From Tetmemena sp. SeJ-2015 (Eukaryota > Ciliophora > Spirotrichea > Sporadotrichida > Oxytrichidae): a stretch of 64,000 nucleotides of DNA. Below the pieces are notes generated by a model. That model was not told the DNA's origin and made no database searches. It saw only the letters and a list, made by a program, of their open reading frames with translations. Location of the stretch: NCBI GenBank assembly GCA_027382625.1, contig JAJKFJ010022473.1, forward strand, positions 100,905 to 164,904, read 5' to 3'. Of this stretch, positions 48,544-59,362 are shown piece after piece (position 1 is the first letter of the stretch; each line of letters starts with the position of its first letter). Made by a program: the position numbers and the translations under genes.

Positions 48544-50330
48544 TCATCCTATTTTGAAAGTTTGAAATCTTCTGGATTTTTTTTCTCTTATATATTTAAC
48601 CTTTAAAGAATATTTCAAAAATGTGTGCATACTGATTTAAATTAAGTTAAGAATTAAATTGAAATTCTTATCATTCTTATCGTCTTCATTATTTACAAAC
48701 AAGTTGCTCTTGTTAGATCTAAGATGGGAATCGTTTGAAATAGCTCTTTATACTTAGATGTCTGAACCCTAAACACTGAATCTGTTGATGTTGGAAATAG
48801 ATCTATTATGCATTCTTTCGAAAGAAGACTTCTAGTTCTCAGAATTATTTTACTGATAAGCTTTCCCATTTTCATAGGTACCTCTGCCGAGCATTGAATT
48901 ACCCCTCCCCACATCTGCTAAAGTACTCATGTGCCGTTCTCTCTCAGGCTCTTCCAGGATCATCTAATTATTCCCTCTAATCATATCTCTTGTAATACTT
49001 CTCTAGTCTCTGTGCTAGCAGGAAAGCAAGTTAATATTTGAGTCTTCCTCTTCCTTGATTGCTTATTGCTTTATAAGAGTTCAAGAAATCTAAAGGCCTC
49101 GTAACTATGTTATTTTATGCAGTTACAAAATAACAAAATGTTTTAATCAATGGCAGACTTGTACTGATAAGTATTCTACCTCTAGTGCTAGTGATAAGGT
49201 TCTCTATCTTGTCTTTTTCAGACCTTCTTATGAATTAGGGGGAATTTAGTCTTGGACTGAGGAAGTAGTTCCTCTCAAAAGGCAGTTCATTTGACTGTAT
49301 TAGTCAGAATAAGGCATTTAAGATGACACCTTATACTCGCTATCAAAACATAAATAGGATTTAAAAATTGCTAGTATTCTCAACGATAGTATTATTCTTT
49401 CCTATTCCATTTAAGGGACTGTTTCTTTTCATAAGCAGATCATACCCGAGCCCTCTTTGATTGTAATTCGATATCTAAAGAGGCTACGTGATATTCACAT
49501 TGTTAACAAAGTAAATTTAGATATCTCATAATTTTGTTGCTCCTATTCAAAGCTGAGAAAATAAAAATACAGTTATCTCAAACTGGTAGAATAATGATGT
49601 TGTCTTAGAGAAGAGCGTTTTCTGCATTTCGATTAGAGTCCAAGTTAAATTATGAAATAATTTACTTTAAAGTTGTCAGTTTTAAGCTTGTAAAAGCTAG
49701 TCTGCTTCTTCATAAAGTGAGGCACTCCTGAGTCTTAATTTAAAAATAATGGTAATATTTTCTTGCTTTTCCTCTTCTTATTGCTTGCCTGCAACTGGAC
49801 TTAGCATTATAAAGTTGTTGTTATTCTCAAAGAAGTTGCGAGTAGAGCCCTTCTTTTCCTCTATCAAATTAAAATGAATTGTTTTGCCTTTCATTTTGAT
49901 CAAAATTGGATTCGAAATTGAGTCTGTAGTCAGGCTTGAATGTTGCAATATCAGAATTCTTAATAGAAAATACACTTAAGATAAACTCTTTGACTTGGAC
50001 ATATTATGGAGACCAGAGCTTTTTCCATTTGATTTGAGGTGATACTTCTCAGAGTGAATTTAAAGAAGTTTAAAGTATGGAGTGTAGTTGGTGTGCTTCT
50101 CTATACGCGATCTCCTGAGTGTTACAGCCCTCCTTTCGATAGCCATCGTTTCCCGAGATATTGAGTTGCTCTGTATGTGTCTTGTCTCTACCATCAACAC
50201 TGATGTTGAGGAAGGGTTTTCCTTCTCTGATAATCTTCTTATTTTCTTCTTCCTCATCGTCTTCATCATCTAATTGGTTTTATCCAAGGTGTATTTTTGA
50301 CACATCATTTATTTCTATAGCAAATAAATG
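48544..50330 (-). CDS. Acidic and polar disordered protein
   Basis: Near 50290 an exon encodes LDDEDDEEEENKKIIREGKP, then NISVDGRDKTHTEQLNISGN. Further on the frame passes through Ser/Asn/Lys-rich sequence. The C-terminal exon (49000-48544) includes MSTLADVGRGNSMLGRGTYE and RSNKSNLFVNNEDDKNDKN, ending at TGA 48544-48546. Exon joins between 49.1 and 49.9 kb were not resolved, so this could be two genes. No family is recognised. Confidence 0.35.
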
Positions 50331-51339
50331 TTATACAAAATCCTTCCCATAAAAGAAATGTGCTTATTCTATATTGTAAATAACACTTACTAAATGACAA
50401 ATCCATTGCATATTTGTTCACTCGCTTGCTACATTAATTCAAAAATTAAAAATTTAATAATTCTAAAAGTCGAAAGGACTCTCAAACTCATCAGTCACTA
50501 AAATCGTAGTTAAATATACTTGAGATAGATCACAGAAATAATTCAGTATGATAATTATTTCTTAACGCATCTATTTAACTCAGATACCCTAATGACTTTA
50601 TATCTCCTTAATTGAGATAGAAAACCGCTGGCGGCCAATTTTTTTAAAATCCAAATCCAAAATTTTTTCCTCCCTCCTTTCTTAAGTATTGATTAGTAAA
50701 GAAGTGAAATTTTATTTAGCTCATATCTTAATTTGAGATAACTTACAGTCCACAAGTTTTGAGGCGTTAATTTTGAAGTTGTTTTCTCCAATGAATATTT
50801 TCTTATATGATATGATCTGCCTTTGCTAATCATTTACCAGAAAACTGTCTCTATTGAGCTCAGTTTTTTCCATCTATACTTTACTAGAGTCAGCTGAAAG
50901 ATGGTGATGATTAATGGATTCGTTTAATATTCCTATCTATGCATTAGCTAGAGTTTAAATTATACTAGCATGCAATTAATCGCTTAAAAGTTTGATGAGC
51001 ATTTAATGAAGTTGATGGTGGCAGGTCTTCATCAGGAATCGATCTGTTCTCTAACTCATCAATCTCTTCCTATTAACAAATGTAATTATCATTTTGCCTA
51101 TATATTTAAATTATATTTTTGAATAGTTGGCAGAGTCTTCACTCTCCTCTTCATCTTGCCCATCTCTTGATTTCTTCTAGCTCTGTAGGATTCTCAAATT
51201 TTCATAACTTCCTGATTAAAATATCAATGCTTTAATTTAGCCCAAGAAATTACAAACATACACTTTTTCCAATATTACAAATGTACTTGCTAAATTTATT
51301 GCTATTCTTTTGAGTATAAATATAAGAGATTGGTTGTTG

Positions 51340-51970
51340 GTGTTATTTTAGACAAAAGACCTTGGGCGTAGGCTGGTGGCTGATTTTTGTTGGACAGGGG
51401 ATGCTGATGGGAGTTCAACTTGTTGTGTCATCTCTTGCATATTTTAGTGGTCAAACTGGGAAATATTCCCTGTAAATTGTCCGCCTGTAGTAGCCCCTCC
51501 CCCAACATGCATTGTGCTCTTCAGCATGTGCTAGTCCAGGAATTATTGCGTATTATACTTGTCTGACGAACTAAAATAAACAAATTAACATACGAATGCC
51601 AAATAAAACAAGATCCATCATCAAATATCGTAGTGCAAACTCAATATAACTACCTGAAATTATATCGTAAATAGGCATGCATTAAAGATAAATTTTAGTG
51701 GGACTCATCGAACTTTCTCTATTGAATTTTGAGATTGTTAATCGTATCGTCTCTCTTGAAAAACCGAATGTTATTTTTCAGCTCTTTGTTTTGAGGTGAC
51801 TAGATGAATATAAATAAATTACCAAATTAAAAAGAAGTAAAGTTTTAAGAATTGATTTTAATTGATTATATATTAAATAATTATCGAAATCACATATAGT
51901 CTTTCTAAATTTATCTTCATTTTCCCTAAATAAAAGTATGGATTTAGTAATCAGACTAAAATTCACACTT
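51340..51970 (-). CDS. Exons of a polar protein (partial model)
   Basis: One exon (about 51790-51650) encodes NNIRFFKRDDTINNLKIQQR. The next, after an intron at about 51590-51660, encodes STMHVGGGATTGGQFTGNIS then QEMTQQVELPSASPVQQKSA. Composition and UAR=Gln usage support coding. Neither start nor stop was found with confidence. It may belong to the gene downstream on the same strand. Confidence 0.35.
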
Positions 51971-53207
51971 ATTTTTGGCTATAATCTGATGAATTCTATA
52001 AAATTAGTTTTATAGAGATTACAATGTCCTTTAAGGTATGGCAGACATTTCCTATGTAATTAATACAGAAATTTAGCTGAAGTTCAATAGTTATCAATTT
52101 AAAAAATTGGGGAGGGAGGAGAGTTCTTCTTTAAAGTGTAAATATTTATAGGTTATTTTTTAACTCAGTTTTAAATATTTTTATGCTACCATTTATAAAT
52201 TAAGAGCATATTTTTATCCCAAGCAACACCATTGATTAGCATAGAAATTCTCTAATTAATGAAGCGATGGCAAATGCTATTAAAAAAATCTGGGTTTTTA
52301 TTTCGTAAAAAATTAAAGAATAGCTTATCGTTATTGGCTATTTCATTTAAATAGCGGAGAGAGGCCTGGGAGTTAGAGCGGTGGCTGGTGCCGATGCGCT
52401 CTCTCAACTTTTATTCTTCCATTTATATAAATATAATATCTCACAGAAACCAATTCCTAATTAATAAACTCTATCAAACTCTATATCCCAACTCATTTAT
52501 TATAGATTAGTTTATTTAGCTGCGGACAAAGAGCAAAGAAAGCCTATTCTTAAATTTAATTACGATTGAACTGTGCCCTAATAATATATCAGTAAAGTTA
52601 GGTCGGTTCTTAATTTAGCTCGAATTTATTATGGGAGGATTCAAGAACTCGAGAATCAAATTAATCAAACTTATAAATCTGGCTATATTGTTGGCACTCC
52701 TAAAACTTTTCTTCTAAAAAGGGAAACAAAATTCACACTTTTTTAATTCCCTCACATTTAACAGCATTAAGAACAAAATTCCTCCGCCCCTCAAATAGAC
52801 CTAGCCAGTTTGGATTACCTAAGCTCCTTTTTAAAGGGGAGGGCCTCAAACTATTTCCAAACACATTATATATTTAATAAGTACACTCAAAGCAAACTAT
52901 AAACGTATAATTTAGCAGATTATTTAATTCTTACCTTTACTCTTTATTCCAATTATATCTCACCTGATATTTTCGAACTAAAATATAGTAAATTTCTTCA
53001 TTCTGAAATAAATAGTTATTTATAATCTTGAATGGCTGATATAGATGAAAAATAGTAGAAGTTACAAAAATAAAACTTATTTCATTGATGTATTTCAGAT
53101 CCTTAAAATAGATAGTTTCCCAAGTTTTTGTTTATCAATCTTGCTAAGCAGATATAATAAGTACTATATAAAATTAAGAATAAAACTTTAATTTAAAAGA
53201 TTTATAT
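51971..53207. other. AT-rich intergenic region with a GC-rich patch
   Basis: No gene was recognised. At 52355-52410 a short G+C-rich patch has GAGAGAG…CTCTCTC ends that could pair into a hairpin of about 50 nt. Elsewhere there are only AT-rich tracts and short frames. Confidence 0.35.
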
Positions 53208-55536
53208 TCATACGAAGAAATTCAGTTTAACTTATTTAAAATTATTCGGCTTCCATAAGAAAACTTCTCTTAAATTTAATTTAAAGTTTGAGCAAGTAAT
53301 ACTAAAATCAAATGAATAGATATCTAATCTCAACAAATTGAATAAAATTATAAAATGAAGCAGAGAGGATATAGAGTCTATCTTAGATTATATTTTTTGT
53401 TTGGCTAACTTTTCAGTCTCTATCTTTTTCTAGAGCTGCTCCATTTTTTGCATTGCCAATATTTCACTCCTTTTGCTGTTTCCTTTCTCTTTTGATAATA
53501 TAAAATAAAGATGAGAGTCTACTAGAATTTGTAGTTCTCTCAGTAAACTTTGGCCTAACCTAGGAATATCCAGTTTCTGGATTATAAGAGGAAGCTGTGT
53601 TCGCTCCTGTCTTTCTAGATGCCAGACTGCTGCGTTCTTGGATTTGCTTGGTGCTTAAGCGTTTTAGTTAACAAATATTATTGAAATTAAGCGGCCAGTT
53701 GAGAAAGGAGCCTTATTGGCTGGATTAAATATCTCTGAAGAGATATTCTTTGCGTAGCTTTGTATTCTCTTAAGTTGCTCACCCCCATTTCCGTCTGCTA
53801 ACTATAACAAACCTATACAATCATAGAAGCTTAATTTATTTTTAGTAGAGAGTATTTCCTGCATAGTCAATTACAACTCTTGGAGGCTTTGTTCTTGATG
53901 ATTGTGACTTCACTCCGTTGTTTAAGTAAAACTAAGAACCCTTTGAAGAGTCGAATATAAATCCAGTGCCATGAGTAGCAGATAGGAATCTATCTGACTG
54001 AGCACCCTTCAATTAACTGTCATCTAAAGTTTTATGAGAGTAGTGCATTGGTTTAATATATTGCTGATTCTGTGCCTTCTTAAGACTATGAGTAGTTGAT
54101 GAGGTAGTCTTTACATTGTAGCCATCCACTATAGAATCTTAAAAATTCAAAATCAAATCTGAGACATAGTGAGTTTTGAGGAGAGAAAGGAGCTTATCTG
54201 GCTATAGAGATTATAATCAATATCTTTCTTATAGGAATGTAAATTAATTGTAGCTGAATAGATTATTTCTTCTTTAACTTCCTCCTGAGTAAGCTTTAAA
54301 CCTAGAATCTGTTCTAGAGCTATCTTTCCCAGTCCAACCTAGTTCTTACTCGCCTTATGGCAATGTATACTTCAAAATTAAGGCAAATTAATAAATACTC
54401 CACCATGCCTATTCTTTTTCCGAAGTCTCTCATGGTATTAGGATCACTTGCTGTTTCATAAGTAGAGTCCAAAACATAATAGGGGAGTTTCTTAATTTAT
54501 TTCATATCTTAATTTGTCCTCATGAACTTAATAAGTAAGACTATCATATAAACTTTTTCACCAAACCGAAGCTATTTGCCCCTTGAAATGAGTCCAAATA
54601 ATTTGGAGTACTACTTTCATGTGATCTTCTCATCTTATTGAAGATAAACACCTTTAAATTGCTTAAAATTTCTAATTAAAATTCTATATAATAAGCTTTT
54701 AATAAAGTTTACTCTTTGTTTAGGGTTTTTGAATTTGATAATCTGGGTGTGAAGAATTCTCATAGTGCTAATAGTCAAATGACTTTCTTATTTTTGAGTC
54801 TGTGTTTGAGTATCTGGTATTTTTGTTAACACCACTAGTTTAATCAATATCGGATTCCCCAAATACGAATAAAGGGTTCCCAGTTTTGTATCTTCTATCG
54901 AAATCTCCTGCTGGATTTTGAGATATAGTCTCCATGGTGGATGTGAAATACTTGGCTGCAAGCTTCTAAGTTTGACTTAGATTTTGATTCTTGGAGCTAG
55001 ATTGCTTAGTGCTCCCATCAGTGGGAAGATTTTAGTTGAGAGTGGCTTTGACAGCAAAGTTGGAGTTGGTGCTGCCTGTTCTGCTTTTCTTGGCTTGAGT
55101 AGTTATTTGGCTTCTCGCTGCTCTCTTAATTGCCTTATCGAGAAGATAAGTTTAGTTGCCTCCTTAACCCTAGGATTACTAATTCTAAGCATGTTCTGCC
55201 TAGGATTTATCAAACGTTCTTTGATGAGGGAGCTCATCATTATCTCTCTGTGGTTTGTAGAATTAATAAAATGGAAAACTAGCAAATGAAAATGGTTTGG
55301 TATAGATAGACTAGTTAAATGTATTTTTTGTGGAGAGACCATATTGGTTTAAAGATGAATTAGGTCCTAGAGTAGATGAGCCACTATTCTTATTCAGCAG
55401 CATCTTAAATCTATTTGCTTGTCCTAGTTCTTTGTTTATTCTCTAAGCCCACCCATTATGAGAGTCCAAAAACGATAAGGAGTTTTGATACAATAAAGCA
55501 TATATAAGTACGTTTATCTGATTTATACGTTGCCAT
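53208..55536 (-). CDS. Asn/Ser/Gln-rich protein of unknown function
   Basis: A likely start is ATG 55536 (MATYKSDK), followed by a splice to QRINKELGQANRFKMLLNKN. A long exon at 55440-54680 has coding composition (LLDKAIKRAARSQITTQAKK; PAGDFDRRYKTGNPLFVFGE). Later exons near 54.2-53.4 kb are Ser- and Gln-rich, ending in helical AMQKMEQLQKKIETEKLAKQ. The nearest in-frame stop is TGA 53208-53210, but the last 150 bp are AT-rich, so the true end may be near 53390. No domain is recognised. Confidence 0.4.
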
Positions 55537-55959
55537 TTGATTACTGATCTAGATTACTACGATGATATTAAATAAATAAAACTAAGATCAGGATAAGTCA
55601 TAAGCTCATATTCAAATCATAAAAATGCTTTTATAAAAATATTTTAAAGCTATATCTAAAAAATTAAATTATGGACTAATTATCCGAAATTTCAAAATAA
55701 AACTCTTTCCTCAATTGAAATATATCTTTGATTTTAATGAGAAAAAGATGAATTATATAAAGAAAATATAAGCGACACTTTACTCACGGACATACACACG
55801 CATATAACTCTGTCAACATATCAAAAACTAACTCATTAAACTATTTATATTTGTATCTAATATCAATCTTAACAACTTTCTTTCTCTCATTCATTTATAT
55901 GTAAGTATAAATATAGAGAGAAATTTTATTAATTTGCTGTGTCAGCTCCGCCTTGTGCT

Positions 55960-57155
55960 CCGTTTCCACTTAGCCATTTTAAGAAGCATAACGAAATATT
56001 AATTTGACTCTCTTTCCGTCCATCCATTGGCCTTTTTTAGTTTCTCCTTTGCTCGTGGTGTAGTAACCATAACCATGTTATTTTCCGTTAAGCCAGGTTC
56101 CCTCATAGCGCCTTCCATCGGGCCAAATGAATATGCCTTCACCTTATTATAAATGGTCCACAACATACTATTCACTTTTTAACCTTGCTTTTTGTCATCG
56201 AAGTACTCTCCATCATACTTTCTTCCATCAGCCCAAGTGAAAACACCTCGTCCGTGCATTTTATTGTTGACCCACTAGCCGTTGTATTGGCGATTATCTG
56301 CCCACGTGTACACTCCCATTCCCTTGAATATTGTTATCAACAAACTGCCCTTGATAGGTGGAGCCGTCAGCCCAGGAGAATTTACCGTATCCATCTTTCT
56401 TCCCTTCCTTGTACTCTCCTTCATAACAAGCTCCATCGGGCCACGTTTCTTTACCATGGCCATGCTGCTTGTCTTCCTTCCAATAGCCCTCGTACTAAGC
56501 TCCATCCGTGTGATAATATCTGCCGAATCCGTGCGCCTTATCGTCTTTCCATTCTCCTTCATACACATCCCCATCTGCGTGGATTAATCTTCCACGTCCG
56601 TTGGCTTTATCATTTCTCCAGTATCCTTCATAGAGAGAGCCATCAGCCCAAACTTACTTGCCTTGGCCGTCTCTCATATTTCTCTGAAGGTCCCATTCTC
56701 CTTCATAGCGAGCTCCATTTTCGAGGGTGGTGAGAGGTTGGAATTCACGGTGAACCTTGTCTTGATACTTTGGAGCTGGTTCGTAGTTGAATGCTCCCAA
56801 CTTATAGAGTATGTTCTGAACAATTTAATAGACAAATAAGTTTATAATTGGGTTGTCATAGTTAGGCACTAGCATATCAGACATGCCTCTTCTGAGCATG
56901 GGATTCATTGAAAATCCATATTGCTGTCTTACTCTATTTCTAGCTAAGGAGCCTCTAAAAATATTTCTTAATTTAATTAAAGCCTCTAATGAAGGACTGA
57001 AGCTTGATGATGAGTTTAATAAGTTGCTTCTTGTCTTTAATGTTTGATTGGGCAAGTAGTTATTACTTTAATAAGATTATAATTAAAAAATGAGTTTAAT
57101 TATAATTAATTTGATAATTAACCATATCTCCATGCCTGGAGCCTCCGTAAGTCAT
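55960..57155 (-). CDS. MORN-repeat protein
   Basis: The start is ATG 57155 ([11 protein letters not shown]), with an intron or indel before [11 protein letters not shown]. After an ~80-residue N-terminal region come about eight MORN motifs: [117 protein letters not shown] and [20 protein letters not shown] proteins act at membranes and in cytoskeletal or ciliary assemblies. Two single-base shifts are needed, near 56326 (GGGAA) and near 56180 (A5 run). The opposite strand shows a long open frame over the repeats, but it is a shadow. The C-terminus is approximate. Confidence 0.8.
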
Positions 57156-57479
57156 GTTAATTTCCTTATCCTTGTTATTTGGGTAAAATTAATAAAAATT
57201 AAACTTTCGTAATTTAAATGAAAAAGTTTAGATAGAAAGAGTAATTACATCAAGCTATTTAGCTTTATTTTTATAAGCAATAGTATCTTATTTTTAAATG
57301 ATTGGACTTGTTAAAATGCATTTAGCCTTTTTTTACTTTTCTCTAATTGATATTATTTTCATAAACATTGAAACCCAAATTTGTATTGCCAATATTTTAG
57401 TAAAATAATATTAAATATTGTTATTTTCATTGTGAAAATAACAATATGGATTTTAACTTTATAGCTCAGCATTATAAGG

Positions 57480-59330
57480 AACTAAATAAGAGACTAAGTT
57501 CATAATGTTGAAAGCAGATAGTTTAATTTTTTAAAAAAATAAATGGAGCTTGCTTGCATATTGATACTTTGGGGGGGGGCCTTTCCGAATTTTTCTTAAA
57601 AAAAAAATAATTTCCTAAAATTAAAAAAAAAATTATTAGCCAAAAAAACAAAAAAAAAATGCCCTTTTATATTCAAATTTTAAGATTTTGGAAAAAAAAA
57701 AGAAAATTTTGAAAAAAAATTAAATTTTAAAGCATAAAATTTTTCAATTTCCTTTTTAGTTTAAGATTTTTAAATTTTAAAAAAATAAATCCCCAAAAAT
57801 TTTTTTTATGTTTTGTTTTAGGTATAGAATTAATCTCTTCTTACTAGAAGCTCCTAAAAATAGTTAATTTTAAAAATTTATATTTAAATTAAATTTAATT
57901 TATTTCAAACATTTTCTTTCTCAATATAAAATGAAAAATAAAGAAGCTTTTTTTTTTTTAAATTTTTCTTTCAAATTTTTTTAAAAAAAAATTTAATTAT
58001 TTATTTTTTATTTTAAAGTTATTGTAAGAAAATTTTAAAAAAAATGGTTTAAAAACCAAAAAATAAAATTTTTTGGATAATTAAAAATTTTTTTTTAATT
58101 TTTTGCAGAAAAAAGGTTTTCTCCCAAAGCTGGGGTTTAAAAATAAAAATTTTCAATCCCATGGCAAAATAATTTTAAAATTACTCTTTAAAAAAAATTA
58201 GTAAAATTAAAATTTTTGAATTCCTTAAAATTTCCCCAAAAAATTTTAAAAGCTTTTGGTGATTTTGGGAGATTTATTTTTAAAATTTTTAAAAAAAAAT
58301 TGGGGTTAGAAAAGGCCCCCCCCAAAACTTTTTTCCCCGGAAAAAATTTAAAAATCCTTTAAAAAAAAAATAATTTTTGTTTTTTCCCCCCAAAAAAAAA
58401 AAAAATAATTAAAATCGACCAAAGAAATCAAAAAAAAAAATTTACTTTTATATTCAAGACTTTAAGGGTTTCAAAAAAAATTTTAAAATTTTAAAGGAAA
58501 GTAAAACCGGGTTTTAATTAAAAATTTTAAAATTGGCTTAAATTTTTCAACTTCATTTTAGTTTTAAATATATTCACTTCAATTTAAATTCTCAAATAAG
58601 CCCACAGATTTGGTATTTATGAAAAGTATGATTTTGGGGGGTTTTGTTTAAGCCTTTCCTAATTTAAACCGAAAATTTTTAAAATTTAATATTTAATTTT
58701 TTAGAATCTAAATAACAAAAAATAAAAATACAAATTTTAAAAAGGAATTTTATAAATAATTTTTAAAAAAAAAAGCAAAAATAAGTGATGAAAAATTTTT
58801 AAAATTTTTAAAATTTTACAAAAAAATAAAGAAATTTTTTTTAAACTTGGGAAAGGGGTTTTTAAAAAAAATTTAAAAGTCAAATTATAAATTTTTTTTC
58901 CCCTCTTAAAAAATTTTAATCCTGTTTCATCCCAAAACTCAGGCTGCTACAAACAATTTCCTCAATAAAAACTGCCATGGAAAATCAATAAAGCACTTCA
59001 TCTGTTAGCCGCTTTAGTCAAAAATTCTTCCTTTAACCTCCCTTTAAATTTTAATAAATTCAAAATTTATTAGGAAGGTTAAATTTATAAAACTTTTTAT
59101 AAATAAATTTTTAAAATTTTTTTTTAAAATTTTAATTTAAATTAAAATTGCAATTTTAAAACTTTTTTTAAAATAGTTAACCAATAAATGCATCTATCTG
59201 TTTCTTCTCCCCAGTTACACTGTCTTAGATTAATTAATAACTTGTTAAATTCATCCCCCCCTCTAGAGCACATTAATTAATTTATTGGTTTTGCCTCTAA
59301 AAGGTGGGATTCAATACAAATGTTTACTTT
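57480..59330. other. Homopolymer-stretched low-complexity region
   Basis: About 1.8 kb in which nearly every base is part of a run: A and T runs of 5-13, plus runs of C and G of 5-9 (for example near 57571, 58314, 58385). No gene, repeat unit or RNA can be read. The texture differs abruptly from the flanks and looks like low-quality consensus with stretched homopolymers. A true AT-rich slippage-prone spacer is the alternative. Confidence 0.6.
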
Positions 59331-59362
59331 CATTTTACAATGACCTAAAGTAGAAACCACAG

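Noticed and set aside
56185..56733. Long plus-strand open frame of about 180 codons
   Set aside because: It lies antisense to the MORN repeats; the regular repeat codons on the minus strand keep this frame open. It is a shadow.
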